Below are positions 24,287 through 33,661 of a stretch of DNA of 64,000 nucleotides, one piece after another. The stretch is from Bacteroidales bacterium (GTDB taxonomy: Bacteria; Bacteroidota; Bacteroidia; Bacteroidales; Muribaculaceae). Below the pieces are notes generated by a model. The model was not told the DNA's origin, did no database searches, and saw only the letters and a program-made list of their open reading frames with translations. Where the stretch lies: assembly GCA_910575545.1 (NCBI GenBank), contig CAJTFH010000015.1, forward strand, positions 1-64,000, read 5' to 3'. Position 1 is the stretch's first letter. Every line of letters starts with the position of its first letter. A program made the translations under genes and the position numbers.

Positions 24287-25225
24287 TTATCGGTCGATTA
24301 GATATCGGTCGGCGTCCATGGCCGCACGGCAACCGGCAGCTGCAGCATTTATGGCCTGGCGGTAGAATGGATCGGCGACATCGCCTGCTGCAAATACGCC
24401 CGGTATGTTTGTGGCGGTAGAGGGGGATTTGACGATGATGTAGCCTTCGGCATCCAATTCCACCTGACCTTTAAATAGGGCGGTGTTGGGAGTGTGGCCA
24501 ATGGCAAGGAAGAAACCGTCAATCTGAATCTCGAATTCCCGCTCATTTCCGGTGCCTTTGTTTTCCACAATCTTTGCACCTTCAACAACATCTTCGCCAA
24601 AGAGACCAATAGTGTTGCAGTTGAAAAGCACTTCGATTTTGGGGTTTGACAGAACTCTTTCCTGCATCACTTTTGAGGCGCGCAGGAATGGTTTGCGCAC
24701 GATGAGATAGACTTTATTGGCCAACGATGCGAGATAAGCCGCTTCTTCACACGCGGTGTCACCGCCCCCCACAACAGCTACATTGCGGTTACGGTAGAAG
24801 AATCCGTCGCATGTGGCACATGCCGAGACGCCCATACCCATGTAGCGTTGTTCGTCGGGCAGTCCGAGATAACGGGCATTGGCTCCGGTGGCGATAATCA
24901 CTGTTTTCGCTTCAATAACTTCGGAGTTGCCGAGGTTGATGGTGTAGGGCTGCTTTGAAAAGTCGACTGATGTCACTACACCCAGGCGTATGTCGGCTCC
25001 GAAACGTTGAGCCTGTAGACGTATGTCTTCCATCATCTGCGGGCCGCTGATTCCTTCTGGATAACCCGGAAAGTTCTCAACTTCAGTTGTAGTTGTTAAT
25101 TGTCCGCCAGGTTGCATACCTTCGATTAGAAGGGGGGCGAGGTTTGCACGGGACGCGTAGATGGCTGCGGTGTAGCCGGCAGGGCCGCCACCAATGATGG
25201 CGCAATTTGTTTTGATTGTTGCCAT
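24287..25225 (-). CDS. trxB: Thioredoxin reductase
   Basis: A 312-residue flavoprotein that passes electrons from NADPH to thioredoxin. The FAD site GGGPAGYTAAIYASRA is at residues 12-27, the redox CATC pair at Cys136/Cys139, the NADPH site GGGDTACEEA follows at about 153, and the C-terminal FAD motif GVFAAGDVAD is present. Length and motif order are those of low-molecular-weight thioredoxin reductases. It lies 40 bases after the lolA-like gene on the same strand. Confidence 0.97.
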   Translation of the reverse strand: MATIKTNCAIIGGGPAGYTAAIYASRANLAPLLIEGMQPGGQLTTTTEVENFPGYPEGISGPQMMEDIRLQAQRFGADIRLGVVTSVDFSKQPYTINLGNSEVIEAKTVIIATGANARYLGLPDEQRYMGMGVSACATCDGFFYRNRNVAVVGGGDTACEEAAYLASLANKVYLIVRKPFLRASKVMQERVLSNPKIEVLFNCNTIGLFGEDVVEGAKIVENKGTGNEREFEIQIDGFFLAIGHTPNTALFKGQVELDAEGYIIVKSPSTATNIPGVFAAGDVADPFYRQAINAAAAGCRAAMDADRYLIDR

Positions 25226-25264
25226 TGTATTGTTGATGTTATGGTTGTTAGGTTGTTATTAAAT

Positions 25265-25888
25265 TTATCTCAGATCGATGATTTCAACTCCGGGGTATAG
25301 CCGGGGATTAAACCGGAAAGTGGAGATTGACGGTGATTTTACAGCTTTGACCGAGGATATGGTAACTTTGGTCACAGTGTTGTCTGAGGCTGTTGAAATG
25401 ACTTCTTCCGGCAGGAGGGTAGTGCTATCAAGGGAAATGATTATTTTAGCGTATTCACCTTTATGTTTCGGAGTGAGTTCGATTTTTTCGATACCGTCCG
25501 ATGATTGCATACGGCGGAATGTGTAGCCGTTTTGTAAAGAGCTGATGATTTCAAACGGGTTTATCTGGGCGAGTTCATCGGGAGTTGGTTCGGATATGCT
25601 CACTTCAAGCGTTGCAGGTGAATATGTCCATTGTACTTTCCCGTCGAACCAGGTTGATAGCTGAGGTGTGGTCAGTTTGAATTTATTCCCGGATACGGTT
25701 ATCTGTCCGACTGTTGATTTGCCATAGGCATTGACTTTGAAAGAGGCTTCGAAAGATGCCATCTTTTTGATTTTCCCGGCTGCCATGCGCATTGTTTCTG
25801 CGGCAGAGGGGTGGGTTTTTGCAGCAGATGTGGCAAATATGCCAATTGAGGCACATAGGCAGAGTATTATGATTTTCAGTTGTTTCAT
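25265..25888 (-). CDS. LolA-like outer-membrane lipoprotein carrier protein
   Basis: A 207-residue exported protein. The start ATG 25888 gives a clean signal peptide (MKQLKIIILCLCASIGIFAT); a longer in-frame extension to 25960 lacks sense. The mature part shows the LolA-like pattern: an amphipathic helix, then repeated beta strands (ASFEASFKVNAYGKSTVGQI, FDGKVQWTYSPATLEVSISE). LolA chaperones lipoproteins across the periplasm. The protein is shorter and more divergent than enterobacterial LolA, as is usual in Bacteroidetes. It directly follows ftsK, the order seen in many bacteria (ftsK-lolA). Confidence 0.88.
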   Translation of the reverse strand: MKQLKIIILCLCASIGIFATSAAKTHPSAAETMRMAAGKIKKMASFEASFKVNAYGKSTVGQITVSGNKFKLTTPQLSTWFDGKVQWTYSPATLEVSISEPTPDELAQINPFEIISSLQNGYTFRRMQSSDGIEKIELTPKHKGEYAKIIISLDSTTLLPEEVISTASDNTVTKVTISSVKAVKSPSISTFRFNPRLYPGVEIIDLR

Positions 25889-25973
25889 CTGTCTTAAAAC
25901 AATTTTAAGGAGTTGATGGTTGGCAAGGTGAGGGCATCCGGCTTTCTGGAGGATAGTCAACCATTGTCTGGGA

Positions 25974-28900
25974 TTATTCCAAAGTGTGCAATATTGAGCC
26001 GAGCTGAATGCGGTCTACTAGGATTGTTCGCGGTTTACCGCCCTGGGCTGGGCCTACAATGCCAGCAGCTTCAAGTTGATCCATTATTTTTCCGGCACGG
26101 TTAAACCCTATGGAATAGCGGCGCTGGAGAGATGATGTGGATGCAACTCCTGAGGTTACCACTGCTTCGGCAATCTCTTCAAACAGTGGGTCGCGGTCGG
26201 TTAATGAGCCTGAACCAGACGATGTGTTTTCCGGGTCAAGCTGTGGTTCGGGCAGATAGTAGGCGTGTTCGTATCCTATCTGTTTGTCGATGTGGTCGCA
26301 TATGGCCTGCACTTCAGGTGTGTCGATGAATGCACACTGAACACGGTCGAGTGTGCCGTTGTGGGAAAAGAGCATATCGCCACGGCCAATCAGCTGGTTT
26401 GCCCCCGTGCGGTCGAGAATCGTTTTTGAATCGACCATCTGCGATACTCTGAAAGCGATGCGGCCGGGGAAGTTCGCTTTTATGATACCTGTGATAACGT
26501 TGGTTGACGGACGTTGTGTGGCAATGATCATATGCATACCCACAGCACGGGCTTTTTGGGCAATTCTGGCGATAGGTTTTTCCACTTCTTTGCCGGCTGT
26601 CATGATGAGGTCGGCGAATTCGTCGACAATCATCACAATGTAAGGTAGGTAACGGTGGCCTTTCTCAGGGTTCAGGCGCTTCTCAATGAAACGTTCATTG
26701 TATTCTGTTATTGACCTTACGTTGGCGTCGCGCAGTAGCATGTAGCGTTGATCCATTTCTACGCATAGCGAGTTGAGCGTGGCGAGCACTTTATCCATTG
26801 ATGTGACCACCGCCTCTTCCTCGTCTGGGAGTTTTGCGAGGAAATGCCGCTCAAGTACGCTATAAAGACTGAACTCCACCATTTTGGGGTCGATAAGCAC
26901 GAATTTCAATTCGGCAGGATGCTTTTTGTAGAGCAAAGACGCTATGATTGTGTTCAAGCCTACCGATTTACCCATGCCTGTTGCACCGGCCACAAGAAGA
27001 TGGGGCATTTTGCACAGGTCGGCAATATAGACCTCATTGGAAATCGTTGCGCCCATGGCCATGGGAAGCTGGTATTTGCATTCCTGGAATTTGCGCGAGC
27101 CGAGAATTGAGCGTATGGATACGGTCTGAGGATCTTTGTTTGGGACTTCAATCCCTATTGTGCCTTTTCCAGGGATAGGTGCGATTATGCGTATGCCCAG
27201 GGCTGCCAGACTCATTGCAATATCATCTTCGAGCCGTTTGATTTTTGCTATGCGCACACCTTCGGCCGGAATTATTTCATAAAGAGTGACTGTCGGTCCT
27301 ACCGTTGCCTGTATATGGCTGATGGCGATGCCATAGTCGTTGAGGGTTTTGGTTATCCTCTCTTTGTTTTCTTCCTGCTCTTCAAGGTCGACACTGTTGG
27401 CCTTTACCGGCACATCGCGCAAGAGGTCAAGACCAGGGCGGCTGTATCGAGACAGCTCTGCTGTTGGGTCGTAGACCTGAGGGGTGTCTTTTTTCCCTTT
27501 CTCGATAGTGTTGGCCACGACTTCTAACCCTGGCATGACAAGCTCTGCCGCTGGCATCTCTTGTTGATTGGCGGTTTCAGAACCGGCTGATGACATTGTG
27601 GTGTCAGTGACCGGGACGGTCTGGGAGAACATGGCGTTATTGTCGGGTTCAGGTGAATGGACGTTCTGCAATGATTCTTCAGCGTGGCCCGGTTCATATG
27701 ATGTGTAATTCGGGCTTGTGCTTATGGATGTTTCAGGCTCTTGGGTATCAGTGGCGTATGAGTCTTGTTCGATTTCCTGCGGAATATAATCCCGGTTGTC
27801 ATTGTATGTGGTTATATCTTCAGGTTCGAGTGATTCCGGTTCCTCCGGGAGGTCGCTGTTATAGTGCGGTATGGCATATATGTCGTTTTGCTCATTTTTG
27901 TAGTCATCAAAGCCAACCGATAGTGGCTCAATCCGAGAGGATTGATGATTTTCAGAGGATTCGTCTGAGTAGTTTTCTGTTGCATAATCATTAATTGAAG
28001 GCTCTTCCATTGCACGGCGCACACGTTCTCTGTCTTCTTCCCGTTCAATTCGAGCTTGTTCAGCTTTGGCTTTTCGGGCACGTCTGATTGACTGCCAACG
28101 GTTATAGAGGCTAAGCAGGTCGTTGATGTAGACATAGAAAACAGCCACAATCAGCAACAGATTGACTAATGATGCTCCAATCCAGTCGATATGGTTGACG
28201 AGGAACATATTGATGTAGTGGCCATGGAATCCCCCCAGCATGAATTCAGCTCCTGACCACAGGCTAATGAAGCCGAGAACCATTGATGCTGTAATTGCAA
28301 CTAAAAGGGTCTTGAATGTTATTGACCAGAATCCGCGCTTGCGTATCCCCATCAGAGAGAATCCCAAAATGGCAAGATATGCGATCAAGGCCAAGGAGCC
28401 GAGTCCGAGCCCTTGCACAACCACAGATTGGGTCAGTTTGGCACCTACGGGACCGCCGGCATTTTCAATGTGGGCTTTTTCAGCTACGATTTGCCCAACG
28501 GACATTGAGCTGACGATGCTTTGGTCTTCGGCTCCTGACCGGATAAACGATATTGCAGCCACGGATATATATACAGCAAGAAAGACCAATGCAACCCCAA
28601 CAACTGCATGAAAACGTTTGTCGCATATAAATTTGACAATACCCCATTCCCGGAAAGGGGTGGCAGGTTTCTTGGGCTTGGGTTGCCGGATTCGTTTTGG
28701 CGTTTCGGCAGTTGCCTGTGGTTCTTGACGTATCTCGGGTCTGCGCCGTGATATAGGGCGTTGCCGGGGCGATTCAGACCGGTTTTCCTCAGGCTTTGGA
28801 GTTCGCTCTTTCCGTGGAGCGTAACGGTCGGTTATGCTGTTGTAATCTTTTGCGGCGGGTCTGCGCGGCGGGTTGAGTGTGTTGTCATATTCTTCCCGCG

Positions 28901-29075
28901 CCTGTCGTCTGCGTTGAGGCGGTAAGCCGTACCGGTCGTTCCCGCCACGTTGCGGGTTGTCGGTGTAATCGCGTTCGTCACGGTTGAGGTCGCGTCTGCG
29001 ACGTGGTGCCGGATTTTCGTAAATTAGGTCGGGGTCGTATTCAACCCCGTTGTTGGAATAGTTATAATCGTTCAT
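25974..29075 (-). CDS. ftsK: FtsK/SpoIIIE-type DNA translocase
   Basis: A 1033-residue septal DNA pump for chromosome segregation. The N-terminal ~150 residues are very basic (many RRR/PPRR runs), unlike the short cytosolic lead of E. coli FtsK. About four transmembrane helices follow (residues ~160-330). A long acidic, low-complexity linker (about 340-560) leads into the motor: Walker A GATGMGKS at 697-704, and IVDEFADL as Walker B. The C-terminal winged helix (gamma domain, SLQRRYSIGFNRAGKIMDQL) recognises orienting DNA motifs. lolA follows in the same operon. Confidence 0.96.
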   Translation of the reverse strand: MNDYNYSNNGVEYDPDLIYENPAPRRRRDLNRDERDYTDNPQRGGNDRYGLPPQRRRQAREEYDNTLNPPRRPAAKDYNSITDRYAPRKERTPKPEENRSESPRQRPISRRRPEIRQEPQATAETPKRIRQPKPKKPATPFREWGIVKFICDKRFHAVVGVALVFLAVYISVAAISFIRSGAEDQSIVSSMSVGQIVAEKAHIENAGGPVGAKLTQSVVVQGLGLGSLALIAYLAILGFSLMGIRKRGFWSITFKTLLVAITASMVLGFISLWSGAEFMLGGFHGHYINMFLVNHIDWIGASLVNLLLIVAVFYVYINDLLSLYNRWQSIRRARKAKAEQARIEREEDRERVRRAMEEPSINDYATENYSDESSENHQSSRIEPLSVGFDDYKNEQNDIYAIPHYNSDLPEEPESLEPEDITTYNDNRDYIPQEIEQDSYATDTQEPETSISTSPNYTSYEPGHAEESLQNVHSPEPDNNAMFSQTVPVTDTTMSSAGSETANQQEMPAAELVMPGLEVVANTIEKGKKDTPQVYDPTAELSRYSRPGLDLLRDVPVKANSVDLEEQEENKERITKTLNDYGIAISHIQATVGPTVTLYEIIPAEGVRIAKIKRLEDDIAMSLAALGIRIIAPIPGKGTIGIEVPNKDPQTVSIRSILGSRKFQECKYQLPMAMGATISNEVYIADLCKMPHLLVAGATGMGKSVGLNTIIASLLYKKHPAELKFVLIDPKMVEFSLYSVLERHFLAKLPDEEEAVVTSMDKVLATLNSLCVEMDQRYMLLRDANVRSITEYNERFIEKRLNPEKGHRYLPYIVMIVDEFADLIMTAGKEVEKPIARIAQKARAVGMHMIIATQRPSTNVITGIIKANFPGRIAFRVSQMVDSKTILDRTGANQLIGRGDMLFSHNGTLDRVQCAFIDTPEVQAICDHIDKQIGYEHAYYLPEPQLDPENTSSGSGSLTDRDPLFEEIAEAVVTSGVASTSSLQRRYSIGFNRAGKIMDQLEAAGIVGPAQGGKPRTILVDRIQLGSILHTLE

Positions 29076-29155
29076 ACGGATAATCGGGTGATGATAATAA
29101 GGCCTCGCATAAAGAGTTCTTAAACGAAATATGGTCGAGACATGTGATTATAATG

Positions 29156-29163
29156 CAAATTTA
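29156..29163 (-). promoter_or_regulatory. Candidate -7 box of the ftsK promoter
   Basis: On the minus strand TAAATTTG matches the Bacteroidetes -7 consensus TAnnTTTG about 80 bases before the ftsK start. No good -33 TTG was found at the usual spacing, so the call is tentative. A plus-strand TATCTTTG at 29187-29194 is a similar weak candidate for the gene at 29353. Confidence 0.4.
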
Positions 29164-29352
29164 CGGAAAGTTTCGGTTTTTTACCGTATCTTTGAATTGA
29201 CAATTGTGAAGTTTTTTGTTGGATTATAAGGTATGTGTTGTATGGTTGTCTATTTGGAGAGCCAAGCAGTTGCCGAATAATTAGAGTGTGACGTCAGGTA
29301 GAGTTCACGCTTTTAAAACGAGAAGATTTACACCGTTAATGAAAAAGGAATT

Positions 29353-29748
29353 ATGGGATTGAAATATACGCCTGAAAATATCAGGCATTTAGGTGAAGAT
29401 GAGATTTTTGTGTTCGGGAGCAACCTTGAGGGTTTACACGCCGGAGGTGCGGCACGTACGGCTTATGAACATTTTGGGGCAGTATGGGGGCAGGGCGAAG
29501 GGGTCCAAGGCCAGTCGTATGCCATTCCTACCATGCAAGGGGGCGTTGACTCAATAAAGCCGTATGTAGACAGATTTATCGATCTTGCCCGTGAATGGGA
29601 CCAGACCACGTTTTATGTGACGCGTATAGGTTGTGGCATAGCCGGGTTCACAGATGAGGAAATCGCGCCGTTGTTTGCGGATGCGCTGGAACTCTACAAT
29701 GTGAGATTGCCGGAATCATTCGTTAAAGTGTTGACTAAGAAAGCATGA
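29353..29748 (+). CDS. Macro-domain-like small protein (A1S_2505-type)
   Basis: A 131-residue soluble protein with DEIFVFGSNLEGLHAGGAAR, GEGVQGQSYAIPTMQGGVDS and YVTRIGCGIAGFTDEEIAPL. The pattern FGSN…GGAA…G.GI.G resembles the ADP-ribose-binding loops of macro-domain proteins and the family named after Acinetobacter A1S_2505. An ADP-ribose or nucleotide-sugar ligand is a guess from this similarity. It stands alone upstream of efp and is intact. Confidence 0.8.
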   Translation: MGLKYTPENIRHLGEDEIFVFGSNLEGLHAGGAARTAYEHFGAVWGQGEGVQGQSYAIPTMQGGVDSIKPYVDRFIDLAREWDQTTFYVTRIGCGIAGFTDEEIAPLFADALELYNVRLPESFVKVLTKKA

Positions 29749-29806
29749 TGCTTTACAACTCCCAATCCATATCCACATATGGGCTGATGTGGGTGTGATA
29801 ATTAAG

Positions 29807-29837
29807 TTGGTGGTTATCCCAGAAAATCGTAACTTTG
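29807..29837 (+). promoter_or_regulatory. Promoter of efp (Bacteroidetes -33/-7 type)
   Basis: A TTGG at 29807-29810 and TAACTTTG at 29830-29837 are separated by 19 bases, the standard layout of the Bacteroidetes primary sigma factor. It leaves a leader of about 130 bases before efp. Confidence 0.6.
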
Positions 29838-29976
29838 CAAGATGGAGAGTGCTGGTAAACAACAGCACATTTAACCGGTGTCATGTTTTCGTGGGATTAT
29901 GTTGAATTCCGAGGGGGCATTCTCCTGAATATTAATAAGATATTTAACATATATTTAAGAAAGTTTTTTAGATTTT

Positions 29977-30543
29977 ATGGCAACCACAGCTGATTTCAAG
30001 AATGGCATGTGCCTCGATATCGATGGCAACTATTTCTTTATAGTGGAGTTCCTTCATGTTAAGCCTGGTAAGGGCCCGGCTTTTGTCCGTACGAAGCTCC
30101 GCAATGTTAAAACCGGCCGCATACTTGACAAAACCTGGAACTCCGGCGTAAAGGTAAACGAAGTGCGTATCGAGCGCCGTCCTTATCAATATCTCTATAA
30201 AGATGATATGGGGTATAACTTCATGCATACAGAGACATTTGAACAGATTGCCCTTCCTGGTGAAAGCATCGAAGGTGTTCAGTTCCTTAAAGAGGGCGAT
30301 ATCGTTGAAGCTATGGTTCATGCCGCTTCAGATACTATTCTGACATGTGAGCTTCCTGTCAATGTTGTTCTTGAGATTACATATACTGAGCCTGGTATCA
30401 AAGGGGATACTGCAACCAACACATTGAAGCCTGCAACCGTTGAAACCGGTGCTGAAATCCGTGTACCCTTGTTCTGCAATATCGGTGACAAGGTGCGCGT
30501 TGATACCCGTAACGGCAATTATGTTGAGCGTGTTAAAGCATGA
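29977..30543 (+). CDS. efp: Translation elongation factor P
   Basis: A 188-residue EF-P, which binds stalled ribosomes between the P and E sites and helps form Pro-Pro bonds. Three beta-barrel domains are present; the domain I loop [15 protein letters not shown] places Lys32 at the tip, where modification occurs in other bacteria. No epmA/epmB-type modification gene is in the window. The C-terminus has the [12 protein letters not shown] signature. A single-gene transcript is likely, with its own promoter and a strong hairpin after it. Confidence 0.97.
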   Translation: MATTADFKNGMCLDIDGNYFFIVEFLHVKPGKGPAFVRTKLRNVKTGRILDKTWNSGVKVNEVRIERRPYQYLYKDDMGYNFMHTETFEQIALPGESIEGVQFLKEGDIVEAMVHAASDTILTCELPVNVVLEITYTEPGIKGDTATNTLKPATVETGAEIRVPLFCNIGDKVRVDTRNGNYVERVKA

Positions 30544-30574
30544 TATTCAGATAAGGTTCACAAGATGTTTTCAT

Positions 30575-30633
30575 AAACAGATATGACAGACGGCGCCTAC
30601 TGTTTCTGTAGGCGCCGTCTGTCATATCTGTTT
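30575..30633. terminator. Very long perfect hairpin after efp
   Basis: A perfect 26-base stem (30575-30600 with 30608-30633) has a seven-base loop. The core is GACGGCGCC/GGCGCCGTC. The symmetric AAACAG … CTGTTT edges give A and T runs on both sides, so it can terminate efp and the convergent aquaporin remnant alike. Confidence 0.85.
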
Positions 30634-30707
30634 GATTTATGTGGATATTGTCCAAGCGGTTTTCTGAAATTCAGTCGGAAAAGATTTTGATAATCAATTT
30701 GACGTTC

Positions 30708-31251
30708 TCAACCTTCAGTGCTGGGGGGATTGACATAGCCGGAAATGGCTTTCCGACATAAAGCGGCGAGCAAAGCCACTGCCAACGGGCCAACTACCAT
30801 AATCCAGGAATCAGGCCAGGCCTCGGGGTTCCATAGTGCCGGTATGAAGCTGCGGGTCGGGTTGACAGAGCAGTTGTCGACCGGTTTGCCAACTATGTTT
30901 ACGAGGCCGAGTGCGAGACCTATGGCCAATCCGGCGAATTTTCCAAAAATTTTTGTGTTCGTCGGTAGCTCGAAGAATCCGGCTTCTATTGCAGCTCCAA
31001 TAAGCTGGGCAACCACGAAACCGCAAAATACCCCGAATTTCATGCGCCCGCTTACAAGCATGGCAAACGATACGGCAGGATTGAATGTCATCCCGAGATA
31101 TTGCCGATGTAGTTAACCAGGCGAAGAAGCACGAGGTCGCAGCATAGCCCGATACCTAACACTCCGATTTTGGGGCCGGCAAGCACGGCGCTTCCGCAAG
31201 CAAGGAGAACCAGAAACATTGTACCGATACACTCCGCGATATATTTTTCAT
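30708..31251 (-). pseudogene. Aquaporin (MIP family), frameshifted
   Basis: The intact 3' part (30708-31091) reads MTFNPAVSFAMLVSGRM … NCSVNPTRSFIPALWNP, holding the two NPA-type pore motifs (the second is NPT). The missing N-terminus is found upstream in another frame: EKYIAECIGTMFLVLLACGS … NYIGNISG, then a stop. Two single-base losses explain this: ATGAAAAATAT where the family needs one more A after the start, and GGATGACATTC where a base is missing between the ISGC and TFNP codons. The segment around GIGLCCDLVLLRLVN is also degraded. The gene should not give a working channel unless these are sequencing errors. Confidence 0.78.
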
Positions 31252-31329
31252 AAATAAAAATAAACTGTAAAAACGTTATCTATTTATATTACGTTTTAAT
31301 TTAGAAAACGTTTAAAAGAAAGTAGGCAG

Positions 31330-31986
31330 ATGATAAGAGAAAAAGGTCTGACTGAAAGGTCTGAAATGAAGTCTGAAGCTGATGCGGTTGATTGCGATAT
31401 GGAAGTTCATCCGTGGGAACCCTTTATTCCTGATAATGCCAAGGTGTTGATTATGGGGACTTTCCCGCCAAAATCCCACAGATGGAGTATGGATTTTTAT
31501 TACCCGAACCGCAGCAATGATTTCTGGAAAGTAATGGGAATCATTTTTTATGATAATCCTACAGCTCTGTATGATGTTGAAAAGCGTTCATATAGGCTTG
31601 AAATGATAAAAGAACTTTTGTGTCGGGAGGGGATTGCGATGAATGATACCGGTTATAAAGTCAGACGTCTGCGGGGGAATGCAAGCGACAAGTTCCTTGA
31701 GATTGTTGAGCCGGTTGACCTTGCCCGTCTGCTTGGCATGATGCCTGACTGCAACACGGTTGCGACTACGGGTGAAAAGGCTGCCGCTGTTGTTGCGTCT
31801 ATCACTGGCACTATAGTGCCTAAGACGGGTGAATATGTTGACACTTTTTATGCACCGGCAGACAGGCAGTTGCGAATATGGCGTTTGCCCAGCACATCGC
31901 GGGCATATCCTTTAGCTCCTGAAAAAAAGGCTGCATTCTATCGACGCATGTTTGATGATGTCAGGAACTTTGGCGGCAAAATATGA
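31330..31986 (+). CDS. Uracil-DNA glycosylase family protein
   Basis: A 218-residue protein. The conserved VLIMGTFPPKSHRWSMDFYY and YPNRSNDFWKVMG blocks match the mismatch/uracil-DNA glycosylase superfamily subgroup common in Bacteroidetes, and the C-terminal RIWRLPSTSRAY resembles the LPSTSP helix-loop that inserts into DNA. It should remove a damaged or deaminated base during repair; substrate is unknown. ATG 31330 is preceded by AAAGTAGG; ATG 31366 is an alternative start. Confidence 0.85.
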   Translation: MIREKGLTERSEMKSEADAVDCDMEVHPWEPFIPDNAKVLIMGTFPPKSHRWSMDFYYPNRSNDFWKVMGIIFYDNPTALYDVEKRSYRLEMIKELLCREGIAMNDTGYKVRRLRGNASDKFLEIVEPVDLARLLGMMPDCNTVATTGEKAAAVVASITGTIVPKTGEYVDTFYAPADRQLRIWRLPSTSRAYPLAPEKKAAFYRRMFDDVRNFGGKI

Positions 31987-32159
31987 TTTTGTCGGACACG
32001 GGATTCATGGTTATAACCACGACGGATTGTTTTTTGTTGAGATTAAATAAACGGGCTGTGCGTTATACCGATTTTAAGGTGTGGCGGTTGGGAAAATTTG
32101 TGTAATTTTGTAGCGAATAAAATTATAGGGAAGTCATAAAAATTATCACGCAGATTATT

Positions 32160-32831
32160 ATGGATACATTGATGGTTACGTTGGCCATAAGCGATTATAT
32201 GAGCGCAAAATTCCTTTTGGAACTTTTTGTGGAGAATGCGAGTTATTTTCTGGTGTTTCTGTTCATGGTAATAGAGAGTTCATTTATACCGTTCCCGTCG
32301 GAAGTGGTAGTGCCCCCGGCGGCATATCTTGCTGTCACTAAGGGTGATATGAATGTGTTTGTCATTGTTGTCGTGGCCACTTTGGGCGCATTGGCAGGAG
32401 CTTTGATAAATTACGGGTTATCGGTTTGGCTGGGACGTCCGATAGTGTATGCATTTGCCGACAGCCGTCTGGGGCATGCATGTCTTATCGACAGGGCTAA
32501 AGTTGAGAAAGCAGAGAAATATTTTGACGATCATGGCGCAATGTCGACCTTCATAGGACGTTTGATTCCGGCGGTTCGTCAGCTAATCTCCATTCCGGCA
32601 GGTATAGCCCGAATGAACCTTTGGGTGTTTTCGGTTTTCACGGCATTGGGCGCATTGGTGTGGAACTGCATATTGGCGGGTCTGGGTTATTGGCTTGGCA
32701 AGACGGTTCCCTTGTCGATGCTGTATGAAAGTGTTGAGAGGTATAATGGTTATTTCACGGCCGCAGGATGGATTCTATGTCTGTTATGTGTGCTTTATAT
32801 CATATGGCAAGCGGTGAGGAAGAAACACTGA
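32160..32831 (+). CDS. DedA family membrane protein
   Basis: A 223-residue polytopic membrane protein with the DedA/SNARE-associated motifs: FLFMVIESSFIPFPSEVVVP, then FIGRLIPAVRQLISIPAG with the conserved F.GR..P..R pattern, and GALVWNCILAGLGYWLG. DedA proteins are proposed flippases for polyprenyl phosphate or phospholipid, supported by work on DedA/PopT and UptA; which lipid is handled here is unknown. A TAATTTTG box at 32103-32110 is a possible promoter. Confidence 0.93.
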   Translation: MDTLMVTLAISDYMSAKFLLELFVENASYFLVFLFMVIESSFIPFPSEVVVPPAAYLAVTKGDMNVFVIVVVATLGALAGALINYGLSVWLGRPIVYAFADSRLGHACLIDRAKVEKAEKYFDDHGAMSTFIGRLIPAVRQLISIPAGIARMNLWVFSVFTALGALVWNCILAGLGYWLGKTVPLSMLYESVERYNGYFTAAGWILCLLCVLYIIWQAVRKKH

Positions 32832-32941
32832 TTACGGGCTGCACCCCTCATGTTCCGGACATGGACATGGATATGGTGGCAATCACGTGTCAAAAACATT
32901 CAAAGAGCGTTTTTAATAATCTCTGACAAATAAAACCAATC

Positions 32942-33592
32942 ATGTTAGTATCCCCATCATTGTTGGCGGCAGATTTCGGCCGAATAGATGCTGAAATCGA
33001 GATGCTGAACCGGAGTGAGGCCGATATGATTCATCTTGATGTGATGGACGGCGTTTTTGTGCCAAATATATCATTTGGATTTCCAATCATAAAGGCTGTG
33101 GCAAAGCGGTCTGAAAAGCCGCTTGACGTGCATTTCATGATTGCCAACCCTCAGAATTATATCGGGATGGCGCGTGATTGCGGCGCAACAATAATGAATG
33201 TGCATCAGGAGGCTTGTGTGCATCTCGACCGTACGGTAAGGGCTATTAAGGATGCCGGTATGAAGGCGGCTGTGGCCTTAAACCCGTCGACTCCTGTTGT
33301 GATGCTTGAGGATGTGATAGGGGAGCTTGACATGGTTTTACTTATGTCGGTCAATCCGGGATTCGGTGGGCAGAAATTCATTGAAAATACATTGGCTAAG
33401 ACTCGCCGTTTGCGCCGGATGATCGACTCTTACGGTTCGCATGCAAAGATCGAGGTTGACGGAGGAGTGAATGAACATACAGGCCGGCTGCTGGCAGCTG
33501 CCGGCGTTGACATATTGGTTGCCGGTAGCTATGTGTTTGCTGCGACGGAACCGGAGGATGCTATAAGGCGGTTGAAATGCCTTGGGCAGTAG
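32942..33592 (+). CDS. rpe: Ribulose-phosphate 3-epimerase
   Basis: A 216-residue TIM-barrel enzyme that interconverts ribulose 5-phosphate and xylulose 5-phosphate in the pentose phosphate pathway. Motifs: SPSLLAADFGR at the N-terminus, HLDVMDGVFVPNISFG with metal ligands, VHFMI, MSVNPGFGGQKFI, and EVDGGVNEHT near the C-terminus. Full length and intact, 110 bases after dedA. Confidence 0.97.
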   Translation: MLVSPSLLAADFGRIDAEIEMLNRSEADMIHLDVMDGVFVPNISFGFPIIKAVAKRSEKPLDVHFMIANPQNYIGMARDCGATIMNVHQEACVHLDRTVRAIKDAGMKAAVALNPSTPVVMLEDVIGELDMVLLMSVNPGFGGQKFIENTLAKTRRLRRMIDSYGSHAKIEVDGGVNEHTGRLLAAAGVDILVAGSYVFAATEPEDAIRRLKCLGQ

Positions 33593-33661
33593 TTGGCATG
33601 AATCAGACTGATTCAGGGAGATTTAGCTAATACTTATTTGCAACAAACTTATATCTTTGCT

